From: Tamarix chinensis
Taxonomy: Eukaryota; Streptophyta; Magnoliopsida; Caryophyllales; Tamaricaceae
Length of the DNA: 64,000 bases
Assembly (NCBI GenBank): GCA_030549775.1
Contig: CM060171.1
Span: forward strand, 146,774,859-146,838,858
Direction of reading: 5' to 3'
Within the stretch, counting starts at the first letter, position 1. The number at the start of each line of letters is the position of its first letter. Shown here piece after piece: positions 52,185-63,199 of this stretch. The notes under the pieces were generated by a model, which searched no databases, had not been told where the DNA came from, and was given only the letters and a program-made list of their open reading frames with translations. Made by a program: the position numbers and the translations under genes.

Positions 52185-52477
52185 TGTAATACCCCAATTT
52201 GAGCGGAGTGTTATAAGGATTGAATCGACTACTTATATAAACATGGTATACCATCCTTTTGGTGATTCCGTCCTAAGAACTCCACAGTTAAGCGTGCTCG
52301 CCGTGGAGCAATTTTAGGATGGGTGACCTTCTGGGAAGTTCTAAAAATTTCTCGGAAAGTGCGTGAGTGAGGATAAAGCGCACTGAAAGGACTCGTGTTG
52401 ATCTGTGAGGCCAACCGATCAATCCGAAAGCACTTCAAGGCAACCCCCGCGTGGTCGTGTCGACTCGAGGTGTTACA
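52185..52477 (+). repeat. Right LTR of the TRIM
   Basis: 293 bp, preceded by the polypurine tract and followed by the GTTTA target duplication. Confidence 0.95.
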
Positions 52478-52630
52478 GTTTAATCATCTTATAATTACAC
52501 AAACGCACGAACAATGGTATATACTTTTTCCTCAATTGTTTTGTTTTGTGATCAAATCCTCAATTGTTCATAATCTTATTCATATTGGTTCTTGGTTTCA
52601 ATCCTTTCAATCCACACTATTCCATAATAA

Positions 52631-53680
52631 GTTGATATCAAAGCAGCGTTATGGAAGAGATTTGGTAATCAAGATGGGTATAATATTTCATATTGAGAAT
52701 TTTAATCGATGTATCAATTTTAGACTATAAAAATTGAAGATGCAAATGATTCTTATTCAGAAAAAATTGGAGAAAGTGTTATCTGATCATTCGAATAGGC
52801 TAGAGTCAATGACGGATGAGAGATTGAAGAAGTAGATCAGAATCCCCTCTCTAACATATAATTGTGCTTATCTAACTAGGTATTGTGAAAGTGGCAAAAG
52901 AATCGATGATGACTACCTTGTGGTTCAAGCTTGAGTCATCGTACATGACAAAGTCGGTAGCAAATTGACTATTGTTGAAGAGTCGGCTTCATGACTTGAA
53001 ATTAGATGAGGGTTAATATTTTAAAAGTCATTTGGATGAATTTGACTATATAGTTATGGAGTTGCATAATATATATGTTAAATTATATAATGAAGATTTG
53101 TTCATTATGTTGTTTTTCTTTTTGCCTGTAAGCTTTAAGCATTTTTGTGAGACTATTTTATATGGGAAGGATGAATTAGCCCTTGAAGATGTAAAATCTG
53201 CCCTACTACAACTAGGGGTGTGCACGGGTCCAAAACCAGACTAGACTGAGACCCAACTAAGGACTAAATTTCTTTGAAGCTAGAACGTAGGACCAAACCG
53301 AAACCGCACCTGAATTTTTGGTCCAAGATCAATTAGGATCGGAGTTGGTAAATTATATATTTTTTATATTAAAATTTTATATTTTTTAGGTAAACTATTA
53401 ATGAAATTATATGCAGAACCCGAACCGGATAGGATTGAAACCTGTTAAGGACCAAAATGTTTTTTAATTTAGGACCAAAATCCAGACAAGAGACCATAAT
53501 ATTGATCCAATCTTAGACCAAAAACCAAAATAACTAGTCGGTCCAGTGTAAATTTTTTGTCTAGATCGGTTCTTGAAGACCCCTAGCTACAACGGCAATT
53601 GATTGATAGTCAATTAACTAACAACAGTACTTCTTGAAGGAGTTTGAACATGAAAGACTTAAGCAAAATCTAGAAAATAG
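52631..53680 (+). pseudogene. Ty1-copia gag fragment 2, split by a MITE
   Basis: GTTGATATCAAAGC at 52631 is a decayed tRNA-Met primer binding site, so an LTR should end just before it. Then, with stops and shifts: KMQMILIQKKLE (52738), VKVAKESMMTTLWFKLESSY (about 52888-52945), HLDEFDYIVMELHNIYVKL and SFKHFCETILYGKDELALED (53030-53190). This is the typical copia gag order. A 373 bp MITE interrupts it after ALLQ-type codons; reading resumes after 53593 with RQLIDSQLTNN and ends near 53680. It is not functional. Confidence 0.85.
53213..53585. mobile_element. hAT-type MITE (373 bp) inside copia gag
   Basis: It begins TAGGGGTGTGCACGG and ends GAAGACCCCTA. The flanking 8 bp are ACTACAAC (53205-53212) and GCTACAAC (53586-53593), a target duplication with one mismatch, as hAT elements make. 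The interior repeats words such as GACCAAAACC, CCGAACCGG and GGTCC. No transposase. Confidence 0.85.
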
Positions 53681-53689
53681 AAAATTTTA

Positions 53690-54624
53690 TACATAAATCT
53701 TAAAATGTAAAGAGAACAACAAAATAATAATGAACATATTGTGAAAAGAAAGAGAGAAGGTCGACGCCAATAAGTTGAAGAAGAGGAAAAAATAGAAAGA
53801 ACTATGTCGAAGAGAAGAGAGAAGGACATTGGTTGGCTGCAGAGGTTCTTTGTTTTGAATGACTATTTTCTGGTTTCTTAGTAGGAGGCAACGTAAAATG
53901 AAAAGTTGAAGGAGATTGTAGGTTAAAGAATTGTGAATTAGAAACACGAGGGAAAAGGCTATACATAAAAATTCTAGGCTAAAAATATTGTCTATACTAT
54001 TTTTCATATTAAAAATAAAAGGAAAACTAAATAATACACACTATGTTATAGAAAAAACCCGCTTAGAATACCCTTTTGAAAATTATTGTCTCTATAAGAG
54101 TATACGCTAAGGTTTTTTTCTCTACAACCACTTTGTATACCCTCATTTCCCCTTTTTATTAATATGAAAAATCATATACACACCATGGTATTGAACAAAA
54201 TTGCCTAGTATAAGAGGCATAATATGTACTGTCACAATAAGAGTATATATGGTGGTTGTCCTTTATAACTTTCTTGTATACTCTCATTTTCCCTTCATTT
54301 TTTTCGATAAGTAGAATTTATTACTATCGAAATAGAGATTACAAGGTAGCAGTACACTCAACATTTTCCCTTCAATTTTGAATATGAAAAATAGTATACA
54401 TGGTGTTTTAAAGTTAAAACCACCGTGTATAATCTTCTCAACTAGTTACCTTTCTCGTTAGGTTTATACACAACAGTAGTAGAACAAAACTGCCATGTAT
54501 ACTTCCTACTTAAAATGCTAAGATTCCCCATCCATGCTTTTACATACTAAGAATGGAATATATTGAAAATTAATTTTAAACCATCTTATACTTGAAGCCA
54601 TTTACTCCAATTCATGTACTAGTG
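53690..54624 (-). mobile_element. CACTA end fragment related to transposon 1
   Basis: The GA-rich stretch near 53720-53990 and the words GTATACACCATGG, AAAACCACCGTGTATA, TTACCTTTCTCGTTAG and CTTCCTACTTAAAATG run parallel to 43600-44209 of CACTA transposon 1. The fragment ends ATTCATGTACTAGTG, i.e. CACTA when read inwards. It lies just after the copia gag fragment, which may mark the truncation point. Confidence 0.55.
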
Positions 54625-54664
54625 TTAGAGAAATCTATGGTTAATCATGGTTTTCATTTACTAT

Positions 54665-54821
54665 CTAAGGTTGGGTGACCTCATGAAAAGTTTTTTGGAA
54701 AGCATTTAAATAAGGATTAAACACTCTTAAAAGAACTAGCGTTGATCTATGGAGTTAGTTATCAATCTAAAAAAGGATCTAGAGTAACCATCCTCAACTA
54801 GTAAAGGGTTGGGGCATTACA
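54665..54821 (+). repeat. Decayed fragment of a TRIM-family LTR
   Basis: It shows GGTTGGGTGACCT, GTTTTTTGGAAAGC, AAGGATTAAACACT, AAAGAACTAGCGTTGATCTA and a TTGGGGCATTACA end, aligned with the right half of the 51745 TRIM LTR. The left half is missing, replaced by the CACTA end. Confidence 0.6.
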
Positions 54822-57482
54822 TCCCCTTATAAGAAGTATGCCCCACAATCATTGTTAGTAGAATGGTCGTTGTGCCTTCCATTGGAATAAATTTTATAAG
54901 TTCCATAGGTTATTATCATTTTTAGCATGGATACACTAAAAATAAAGTAGTATAGATCAAATATAAATAAGATAAAATCAATTCAACCAAAATGGATACA
55001 ATCTAAAAGATATTGTAAGGATAAAGATCACCACAATAGTTAAAATGGATGATTGTCCAAAGGAAGTAATATAGACCAAGCTCTAATAACCATAGAATGC
55101 ATATAATGTTAATTAATTATTTTTAGGTAGTTTTATGTAAAAAAAAAACTAGGTAGATCATTTTGGTTAGTAGGTCCCGTACATAGTATAGACTAAGCTC
55201 TAATAACCATGTTTAATGTTTATTATGATTATTACAAGTTTGAGCATGTTTATATCCATTTTAGTCTTTTATTTGATGGAAAACATATTTTAATGTATAT
55301 TGATTTGTTTGACATACATAGTTTTAACCCATGCTAGAAATCTTATGTTAAGCCTACGCAACCTTAATATCTTAAGAGTGAAAAATTAATGACTTAAGGG
55401 TAAATTAGTCTTTTTACATGGTTTCTATTTTTTTTTTTGAATTTCCTTATTATTTTGAAGTGGTTAATTTGATGCTAAATAAACTTGGTATGAGTTTTGT
55501 AAAATTTTACAAGTGTTTGAATTTAAAATGGTTAAAAAGGGAATAATTGACATATAAGGACATTTTGGTCATTCATCACTTAATCAGTGCAACACAATTT
55601 TTGAATACTTTGACTTTAGATGAGACTAATGGATTTTTTATTTACCTTAGTGTGACCATTGACTTTATGTAAAATCTTAAATTTTCATATAGCTAATTAT
55701 TTAGTGATTACCCTCTTAATCTTTTACTAACCACTTAACATTCATTAATCATCTTACCTTAACCTCTAGACCCTTTATTTTATCTTTAAACTCTCCTAAA
55801 CCCTAACTCTATTTTTTTAATTACTAATAATTGACTAGATTATGCTCTTCAACCGAATAGGAGGGATAGCAATTTTATCCGATGTTTTGGGGGGTCGGCG
55901 GAGATTTCCTGTTTAGGTTTGGGTTTGGGTTTGGGGGCTAACCTTTGGGTATCAAGTTCATGGTTTGGAATTCTTGTCAAGAATTTATTTAGGGATGGGT
56001 TTTGGGTCCCTATCGCCAAACCCACCCCAAATTAGGTATGCATATAAATCTAAATCTAAAATTTTGCACCACAACCCACAAGAGGCAACTGCAACCCCCC
56101 ATCCCAATTTCTAAATATAATTTTTTGCCCTTCCTTTTTTCATGTAGTTGTTTTTTGATTCATCTAACTTTCACTCCTCTTATTCCTCTTCATTCTCCAG
56201 TCTCCATCATTGACATTATATTCCTCATCCTATTATATGCCTTCATCGATTCACCCTTGCATTGTGTTTGTGTTTGACTCCTAAGAGTCCTCTCCATCGT
56301 CAACATTCTATTAATTACTAATACTAACAATACCATAGTCATCTTCCTCATCCATTATTCCTTTCATCCTATGCGTTCCTTCAACATTTTTCAACTAGAC
56401 TTGAGGCATCCCTCTTTTCTATTCCTGTGTGTTTGTCTTATCAGCTCATCCGTGTCCATCAACTAATAGGTCAATTACTACCATTGTCATCCATTTTTCC
56501 TCCTTCTCCAACCAAATATTTGAGATCTAAGTCTCTTATCTCCCCTCTCCCAATCTCAAATTGTGCCTCCATTATATCAACCCATCAATTGGAAACATCA
56601 AATCCAACGTTGGTACATTGCTTTAAAGTCTAACAAAAAAAGATAAAGACTCCTCCATTTTTCACAGAGTAGTAAGCACTCTAGTTACAGCCGCTAGCCA
56701 ATTAGGTTTCATTCTTTTATAAGGTAATTTGTTCTATCTATCTAATTTTTTGTATCCAATCTCTTGACTTGGATATTTAGATTTGTTGTGTGACTTGTGT
56801 ATCCTTTGCTTTGGTTTTTACTATTGATACTTGATAGTTAAGTGTCGACTAGTCTTTGTTGTGTTTCATCGGTTAGTGATGGATGGTGGTTTGGTAACTA
56901 TGTCATTGTGGTGAAACTTTTTCTCGCATATTAGTGGGTGGTAGGTCATGGTTTTTGTTGTGGACTATGTGGCGAAGACAAAAGCTAGTGTAAGAAAGGG
57001 TTTGGTTACTATAAAGAAAGATTAACTCTTCCAAGAACCAATAACATGCAAACAATATCAAGCTGACCAAGATGTCCAATACCAATGAATATTCAAATAG
57101 AATGGATTCAAATTCTCCTAGAAGAGTTTCTAGAAGAACCATTCATGGTTTTGGCCCCAAAGATAGATAAACGATCTGCTACTAAGTGGCATAGAAGGGA
57201 GATCTAAAAATATATAATTTGTGTTTGGGTTGTGTGTATGTATTTGTCCAAAAGAAATGGAGGAAGACAAAGCTATAAGTGGAGTGTTGATGAATGGGGT
57301 GCTTTGATTTATATCTACAATATAGATTAATATATATCATATATTTCCTTTTAAATATATAGATATTTCTATCTTATCAATATCTACTATTTGTTTTTAG
57401 TAATTAATTAAACCTTTATTACCAAAGAAAAGGAAATACAATAGTTTCAACTACAAAATCAAAGGGGCATACCCCTAAACAC
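54822..57482. other. Unassigned sequence, possibly an old inverted long LTR
   Basis: The 55380-55700 part (TAAGGACATTTTGGTCATTC, TAGTGTGACCATTGAC) recalls 7140-7690 in the inverted LTR-like copy, and CT-rich sequence follows as it does there. No borders are visible. A short GGGTTT run is at 55917-55937. Open frames near 56002-56633 are CT-rich artefacts. Confidence 0.3.
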
Positions 57483-57840
57483 TCATACAATCCATCTATC
57501 AAGGCTATTTAGGTACTTTGTAATATGAATATTTCTTGTATCATTGAAATTAACAAAAATATTAGAGATAATATTCTTGATAATGGCTATAGGATTCCTT
57601 TGCATAAGTTGAAATACTACCTTGTTTCTATTGATCCAGATATGATAAAGAAGGGCATTTATTATGGCTCTCCAAACTATCTTTTTCCTTTTGCCTTTGG
57701 TTTTTCTAATCAGCCAGGTCTTGCAGCTCATCCAATCATTGGTATTTCTCACCAAATTTAGCCATCTTAGAACATAATTCCAAAGGACTTTAGCTCCATG
57801 ATAGCTCATCCAATCATTGATATCAACTATTTTTCAATAG
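57483..57840 (-). pseudogene. LINE 3' end remnant
   Basis: A 108-codon minus-strand open stretch with LWNYVLRWLNL, GKRKKIVWRAIINALLYHIW and NRNKVVFQ, then ISNIF and YLNSLDRW. This is the zf-RVT and C-terminal region of plant L1-type LINE ORF2 (pattern LRMALAATIYHIWRERN). The rest of the LINE is absent; the hAT transposase similarity begins directly to the right. Confidence 0.75.
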
Positions 57841-59890
57841 ATGGAAAATATTAAAAAAAAAAAAGAGGTTGATAGTATTATGGAAAGTGCTCCAACTTGG
57901 AAGAGTAGAGCACAAACATCTCAAGATGAGAATATTCAAGCTGATATGGACATGTCAAATCAAAATTCTAATGATAAAAACCCTAGAAACATGGATGGAG
58001 ATAGTGAAAAAGGAAAGGAAAAGAAGATCATTTGTATGGGATCATGTTTAAAGGAAATCAATTGGAGGGAATTGGAAAGCAATTTGTAACTATTGTGAGA
58101 AACACTTAATAGGAAATAGTAAGAATAGAACTAACAATCTACATGATAGCTTGGATATGGGTGTACATAAAAAGAAAGAAACCATAACACAATGTCTTTT
58201 GAATCCAACAAAGTCTATTGATGGGACAACAAAGCTTGGTATATATTAGTTCAACCAAAATCATGCAAGGGAGGAGCTCGGTAAAATGATTGTGTTGAAT
58301 GAGTAACACTATCTATGGTTGATCATGTAGGGTTTAGAAGGTTCCTTCATGCTTTAAAACCATTATTTAAGGTGGTTTCTCTAAAAACAATAAAAAGTGA
58401 CATCCTAAAAATGTTTGATGTTGAAAAAGAGAAAACTTTGAAGTTTTTGAAAACAAATGCAATTCATATTGCATTGAAAAGAGATATATGGAATTCAAGT
58501 ATTAGAAAAGAGGATTCATGGCTATCACAATGCACTTCATTGATAATTCATGGAAAATTGGCTTGTTAGGTAAATTATATGTTTGTTACAAAAAAAAACT
58601 ATATACGTAAACTAATAGTACAATTAATCACTAAATTATATTATTTTTTATTATATTTGTTTACGTGTTATGTCTACATACGGCTAAAGTGCTTGTAAAT
58701 TATCTTGTTGATTGCTTATATAATTAGAATCTTGATAGTAAGTATTCTAGTTTGACTATCAATAATTACGCTTCAGATTAAGCTATGGTTGATATCATTT
58801 TGGAAAACTAGAATATTGAAACTGTTGTTCTATACACATATTGAAACTTTTGTGAAGGATGGAGTAGAGTTAATTACTAAAACTATGGACATGTTTGTTA
58901 TAGTGTTGCTTCTTGGACAAAAACTCTAAAAAGTGATGAAATCTTTGTTTAAATAGCTAAACATATAACAAATCAATGCACTAAGAAGCTATAGTCTGAT
59001 TGTAAAACTAAGTGGAACTCTATATATTTAATGATCAACACTACAATTCAATATAAATATGTGGTTTATCATTTTAAGTAGTGTAAACCTTTGTATAAGA
59101 GAGTTCCCACTGAGGAAGATTAGAAATATGTGAGAGATATTGCTTCCAAATTAGATATTCTTTAATGATGTGACCAAGCTATTTTTAAAGACTAAATATG
59201 TCACTAGGAATTTATTCTTTCCCCAATATGTGTAAGATTAAGTTGGCAATTGGCAAATGTATCAATTCAGATGAGATTAGTGTTAGAGCTATGGCAAGTA
59301 ATAATAAAGAGAAATTTGATAAGTAATTGGATGAGATAAATTTCTTGTTTGCTATTGGTAGCATTTTGGATCCTATGTATAAATTAAAGACCATTCAATT
59401 ATATTACCCTCATGTCTATAGTGATGTGTCATTGGGAAAGATTGATGATGTGAAGAAAGTGGCGAGTGACCTGATTGAAGAATATACGAAGAAATCTCTG
59501 CAATATCATATGTTTTCTATCAAGGGTCACCATCATGCTCTTTCTCAAAGCCTCTAATCCCTGAGGGTGGTAGATGAGAAAGAATCATTTAGTGTAATTC
59601 TAGCTTTGAAATTATAAAGTTAGAGATAGATAGGTACTTAGAGGGTCCTCTTACATTAAGGGTTGTCAATAATTTTTATATCTTATATTAGTGAAAGATG
59701 AATGGTTACAAGTATCCCAATTTGTAAAATATTTATAAGGATGTGTTGGCCATTCCTATGATGATTATTGCTTCTTAATCAACATTTTGCACTAGTGGGA
59801 GGATTATAAGTGCTCATCGAAGTAAGCTTCATCCTAACACCATAGAGGCTTTTATGTGTACTTGAGATTGGTCATGGAGTGAAATTGAAG
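57841..59890 (+). pseudogene. hAT transposase (RICESLEEPER/DAYSLEEPER type), decayed
   Basis: The + strand frames follow the family order. First a BED-finger-like CNYCEKHLIG with NNLHDSLD (58090-58160); then ITQCLL, VDHVGFRRFLHALKPLFKV and EKTLKFLK (58190-58470); after a gap, CKTKWNSIYLMINTTIQ (near 59000) for the usual TRWNSTY.ML; RVPTEED (near 59105); FLFAIGSILDPMYKL (59340-59385) for the DUF4413 part; and TSGRIISAHRSKLHPNTIEA (59790-59850), the hAT dimerisation block. Stops interrupt every part. It is a candidate past source for the hAT-type MITEs here, but no shared ends were established. Confidence 0.8.
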
Positions 59891-60669
59891 GCATTATCAT
59901 ATATTTTTAGTTATTTCCTTAAACTTTTTTTTATTGTAAATATTATCATTTGCTTATTTTGCTATTTACTTTTTTCTTTCAAACTCTACATGTCACACCC
60001 TCAAAATTTACTATAAAAAAAATTTCATTTTATTTAAAAATTAGCAGAAGCAAAAATCATAAATTTCAGAGATGTTACCACCATACTTTCATTTAAATCA
60101 AAGCAGCACATTGAATTTGTTAAAAGAGATAAAAACCCACTGTTAGTGGTTACAAGAGTAAAATATTTAAACAAGGAAATAGTAAGATTTAAAGAGAAAC
60201 CCTAAAAGTTTCCCGGACAATCCTTACACTCATACTCGATAATAGCTTGAATAGCACTTGCAACAAACCTACAAAGGACATTGCCCATTGAATAGGTAGG
60301 GGCCCACAAATGGAAGCCTTCTATACTATGGTATTGAGTAGCCTTTATACCAAACTGAAAGGTAGACTCCCATGCAACACATCATACTTAGACAATGTAA
60401 AAACGATAACATACGCGGCTTAGGGAAAATCACATTCGACATAAGAACTAATACACAATGCAACACCATATACAATAGGAAATCCATAATATAAATTCCA
60501 TGTATATAGAAACCCCATCACATACCAAGGAAAGCGTAGGCACCAAAGCCAAACTTATACTATATTAATGGATCATAAATATGAAATCAATACTTTCAGT
60601 CATAAACCATTTATTTAAACATTATTTAACATCATCTCTCAAATTACATCCATGGGAGTGTGATAACCC

Positions 60670-60980
60670 CACTATAATAGCTGGTGGATCGGAAACACCT
60701 AGAGCATAATGCACCTAGCCACTATTCTTATCAGTGGATTGGTCTGGCTCCAATTTGTATGGTGCTCCACTATAAGTGATCTTAGTATCTTCCCATTATT
60801 CATTATCATCCAAGGTTTGATTTATTAAGCTCGGGATCCCCCATTATTATAGCCGATGGATTGAAAAATACTCCATGATAGAATGCATCTGGCCACTATT
60901 ATTTACCAGTAGACCGATCTCCAGGGCATCTTACATCTAGCCATTATTATTCGTAGGTGGATCGATCTAGGGCCGACTTA
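60670..60980. repeat. Imperfect tandem units with GGTGGATCGG words
   Basis: AGCTGGTGGATCGG (60681), AGCCGATGGATTG (about 60862) and TAGGTGGATCGAT (about 60953), each followed or preceded by a CCACTATT/CCATTATT word, show a decayed repeat inside the long-LTR-like region. Confidence 0.5.
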
Positions 60981-61549
60981 ATAATCTTTCACTTTACATG
61001 ATTAATATTTTATATTTATTTAACACAATAGGTCAATTTATTTAACTCGATGGGGAGGTCACAAACCTGGAGACACAAAGGTATACCAGTCATAGAATTA
61101 ACTATTCTATATCAAGGATCATGGCACACATAAAACCCTTACATGTACTTCTATCATATCCAACACACATTTCCATGCATACTTACAAACAAGACACCTC
61201 TTGTATGATTATAAAATAAACAATATATCATACCTGTAATCACCCATTCAACCCTATAACATGCATTATCGTTACGATATTTACTGATTTGCCAAAATAC
61301 CCTTATCCTTATTATATACATGGATATACTTAAAACAAGTGTTCCTAAGGCCACAAACCCTTATTCTTTTATTTAATATCATTTATGTCTTATTATGGAG
61401 GGTTATTTAATTTATTGTCCTATTATATGTAATTTACCAATTTACCCCTTCATCTTTACAAAATTACTGAAGTAGCCCTTGTTCATAAAGTTAACAAGTT
61501 ATCATTCCAGTTGATTAGATTACTAAATTGCCCTCTACACTTGTAAAAA

Positions 61550-61860
61550 TTACCAAATTACCCTTTAGGTTTATTAAATTACTAAATTACCCTTCAAACT
61601 TATTAAACTTACCAAATTACCCTTTTAGTTAGTTAAATTACCAAATTGCCCTTTATACTTATTAAATTTACCAAGTTGCCCTTTTAGTTAGTTAAATTAC
61701 CAAGATTGCCCTTCACACTTATTAAAATTACCAAATAGCCCTTTTAGTTAGTTAAATTACCAAATTACCCTTCATACTTATTAAAATTACCATAGTTAAA
61801 GTACCAAATTATCCTTCATACTTATTAAAATTACCAAATTGCCCTTATCATACTAAATTA
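61550..61860. repeat. About 60 bp tandem array (TACCAAATTRCCCTT type)
   Basis: TTTTAGTTAGTTAAATTACC recurs at about 61623, 61683 and 61743. Within each unit two related half-units alternate CTTATTAAAATTACCAAAT and TTAGTTAGTTAAATTACC. The array decays at both edges. Confidence 0.8.
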
Positions 61861-61909
61861 CCATATTACCCCTTTTATCTACTCAATTACCATTTTACTC
61901 CTTTTACTC

Positions 61910-62540
61910 ACCAAATTACCAAGTGACCCTCCCTTTATGCCAAATTATCAAAATACCCTTTTTACTTATTACTTTACCATTTTATCCCTTTCACTCATAG
62001 AATTACCAAGTTATCCTTCCTTTATGCCAAATTACCAAAATACCCTTCTCACTTATTAGTTTATCATTTTACCCCCTTACTCATAGAATTACCAAGTTAT
62101 CCTTCCTTTATGCCAAATTATCAAAATACTCTTCTTATTTATTACTTTACCATTTTACCCCATTTACTCACAAGATTACTAAGTTATTCTCCTTTTATGC
62201 CAAATTACCAAAATACCGTTCTTACTTATTAATTTACCATTTTACCCTTTTTTCTCACAAAATTACAAAGTTATCCTTCCTTTATACTAAATTACCAAAA
62301 TACCCTCCTTACTTATTAATTTACCTGTTTACCCCTTTTTCTCACAAAATTACCAAGTTATCCTTCCTTTATACCAAAATACCCTCCTTACTTATTAAAT
62401 CACCATTTTACCCCCTTATGTTTATAAAATTACCAAATCACCATTTCTTTATGCCAAATTATCAAAATTCCCTTCTTGCTTATAATTTTACCATTTTACC
62501 CCTTTTATTCACACAAATTACCAATTTTCCCTTATTATGC
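61910..62540. repeat. About 87 bp tandem array, seven to eight copies
   Basis: The word TTTATGCC (or TTTATACC) recurs at 61934, 62021, 62107, 62194, 62281, 62368 and 62448, with spacings of 87, 86, 87, 87, 87 and 80. Each unit contains AAATTACCAAAATACCCTTC, a CTTATTA word, TTACCATTTTACCCC and AAATTACCAAGTTATCCTTC. Confidence 0.9.
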
Positions 62541-63199
62541 TAACTTTACTAAAATACCCTTACCGCATAAAACATTAATATACATGGTCCATACACATCA
62601 TATAACACCACCAACTATTCTTATTTATTATTAATACTTATTTAGGCCATACCTTTTGTACAAAAATTTACTAAAATACTCCTAGGGCTCATATTAACAT
62701 TATCTATGCAATAAATGGCCACATTAGCTTATCATATCATTTACATGCATTTAACATACTCATTAACAATAAGGCCCCTTCCTTAAGTATCATTTCTACA
62801 CATGAAACATAAATTAACAAGCTTTTCATTTCAAAAACCAATATATGCCACAAATTATATTATACCTAACATCATACTCCATGCATATAAATATATTAAA
62901 AACCCTATTAAGCTAGCATATGTATATCCACACATTTTAGTAGGACATAATGCTTACCTTATTTCCAATAATAACTAAACCTTACCAATACCCCAATTAA
63001 ATGTTTGAGCTTTGATTAGTAAAAATTAATACCTAAAATTAATATAAAAAATTAGCATAATAGTGACAGAAATTTAAAAGAATAATTTTTTTATCTAAAA
63101 GCTTAATTAATATATACTAATACTAACTATTGTTATACCTTAAAAATTAACCAAATCTGCTCAAACTAAGAAACAGGACTCATGTTGCATGCACCAAAC

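Larger units (their letters stand above)
51745..52477 (+). mobile_element. Complete TRIM retroelement (733 bp)
   Basis: Two direct LTRs of 293 bp (51745-52037 and 52185-52477) begin TGTAATACCCC and end GTGTTACA; they differ at five positions. The 147 bp inside starts with a primer binding site, TGGTATCAGAGC at 52040-52051 (complementary to initiator tRNA-Met), and ends with a polypurine tract, AAGTGGGGGTGAA, just before the right LTR. The element is flanked by GTTTA on both sides (51740-51744 and 52478-52482), a 5 bp target duplication. There is no coding capacity, so it must be moved by a helper element. The few LTR differences show a recent insertion. An inverted solo relative is at 36447-36753 and a decayed piece at about 54665-54821. 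Confidence 0.95.

Noticed and set aside
54039..54060. CACTATGTTATAG as a possible left end of a short CACTA MITE ending at 54624
   Set aside because: The similarity to transposon 1 starts farther left, near 53690, so this word is internal, and the flanking triplets do not match.
55917..55937. GTTTGGG repeats as interstitial telomere sequence
   Set aside because: Only about three units, and the word is not the plant telomere TTTAGGG.
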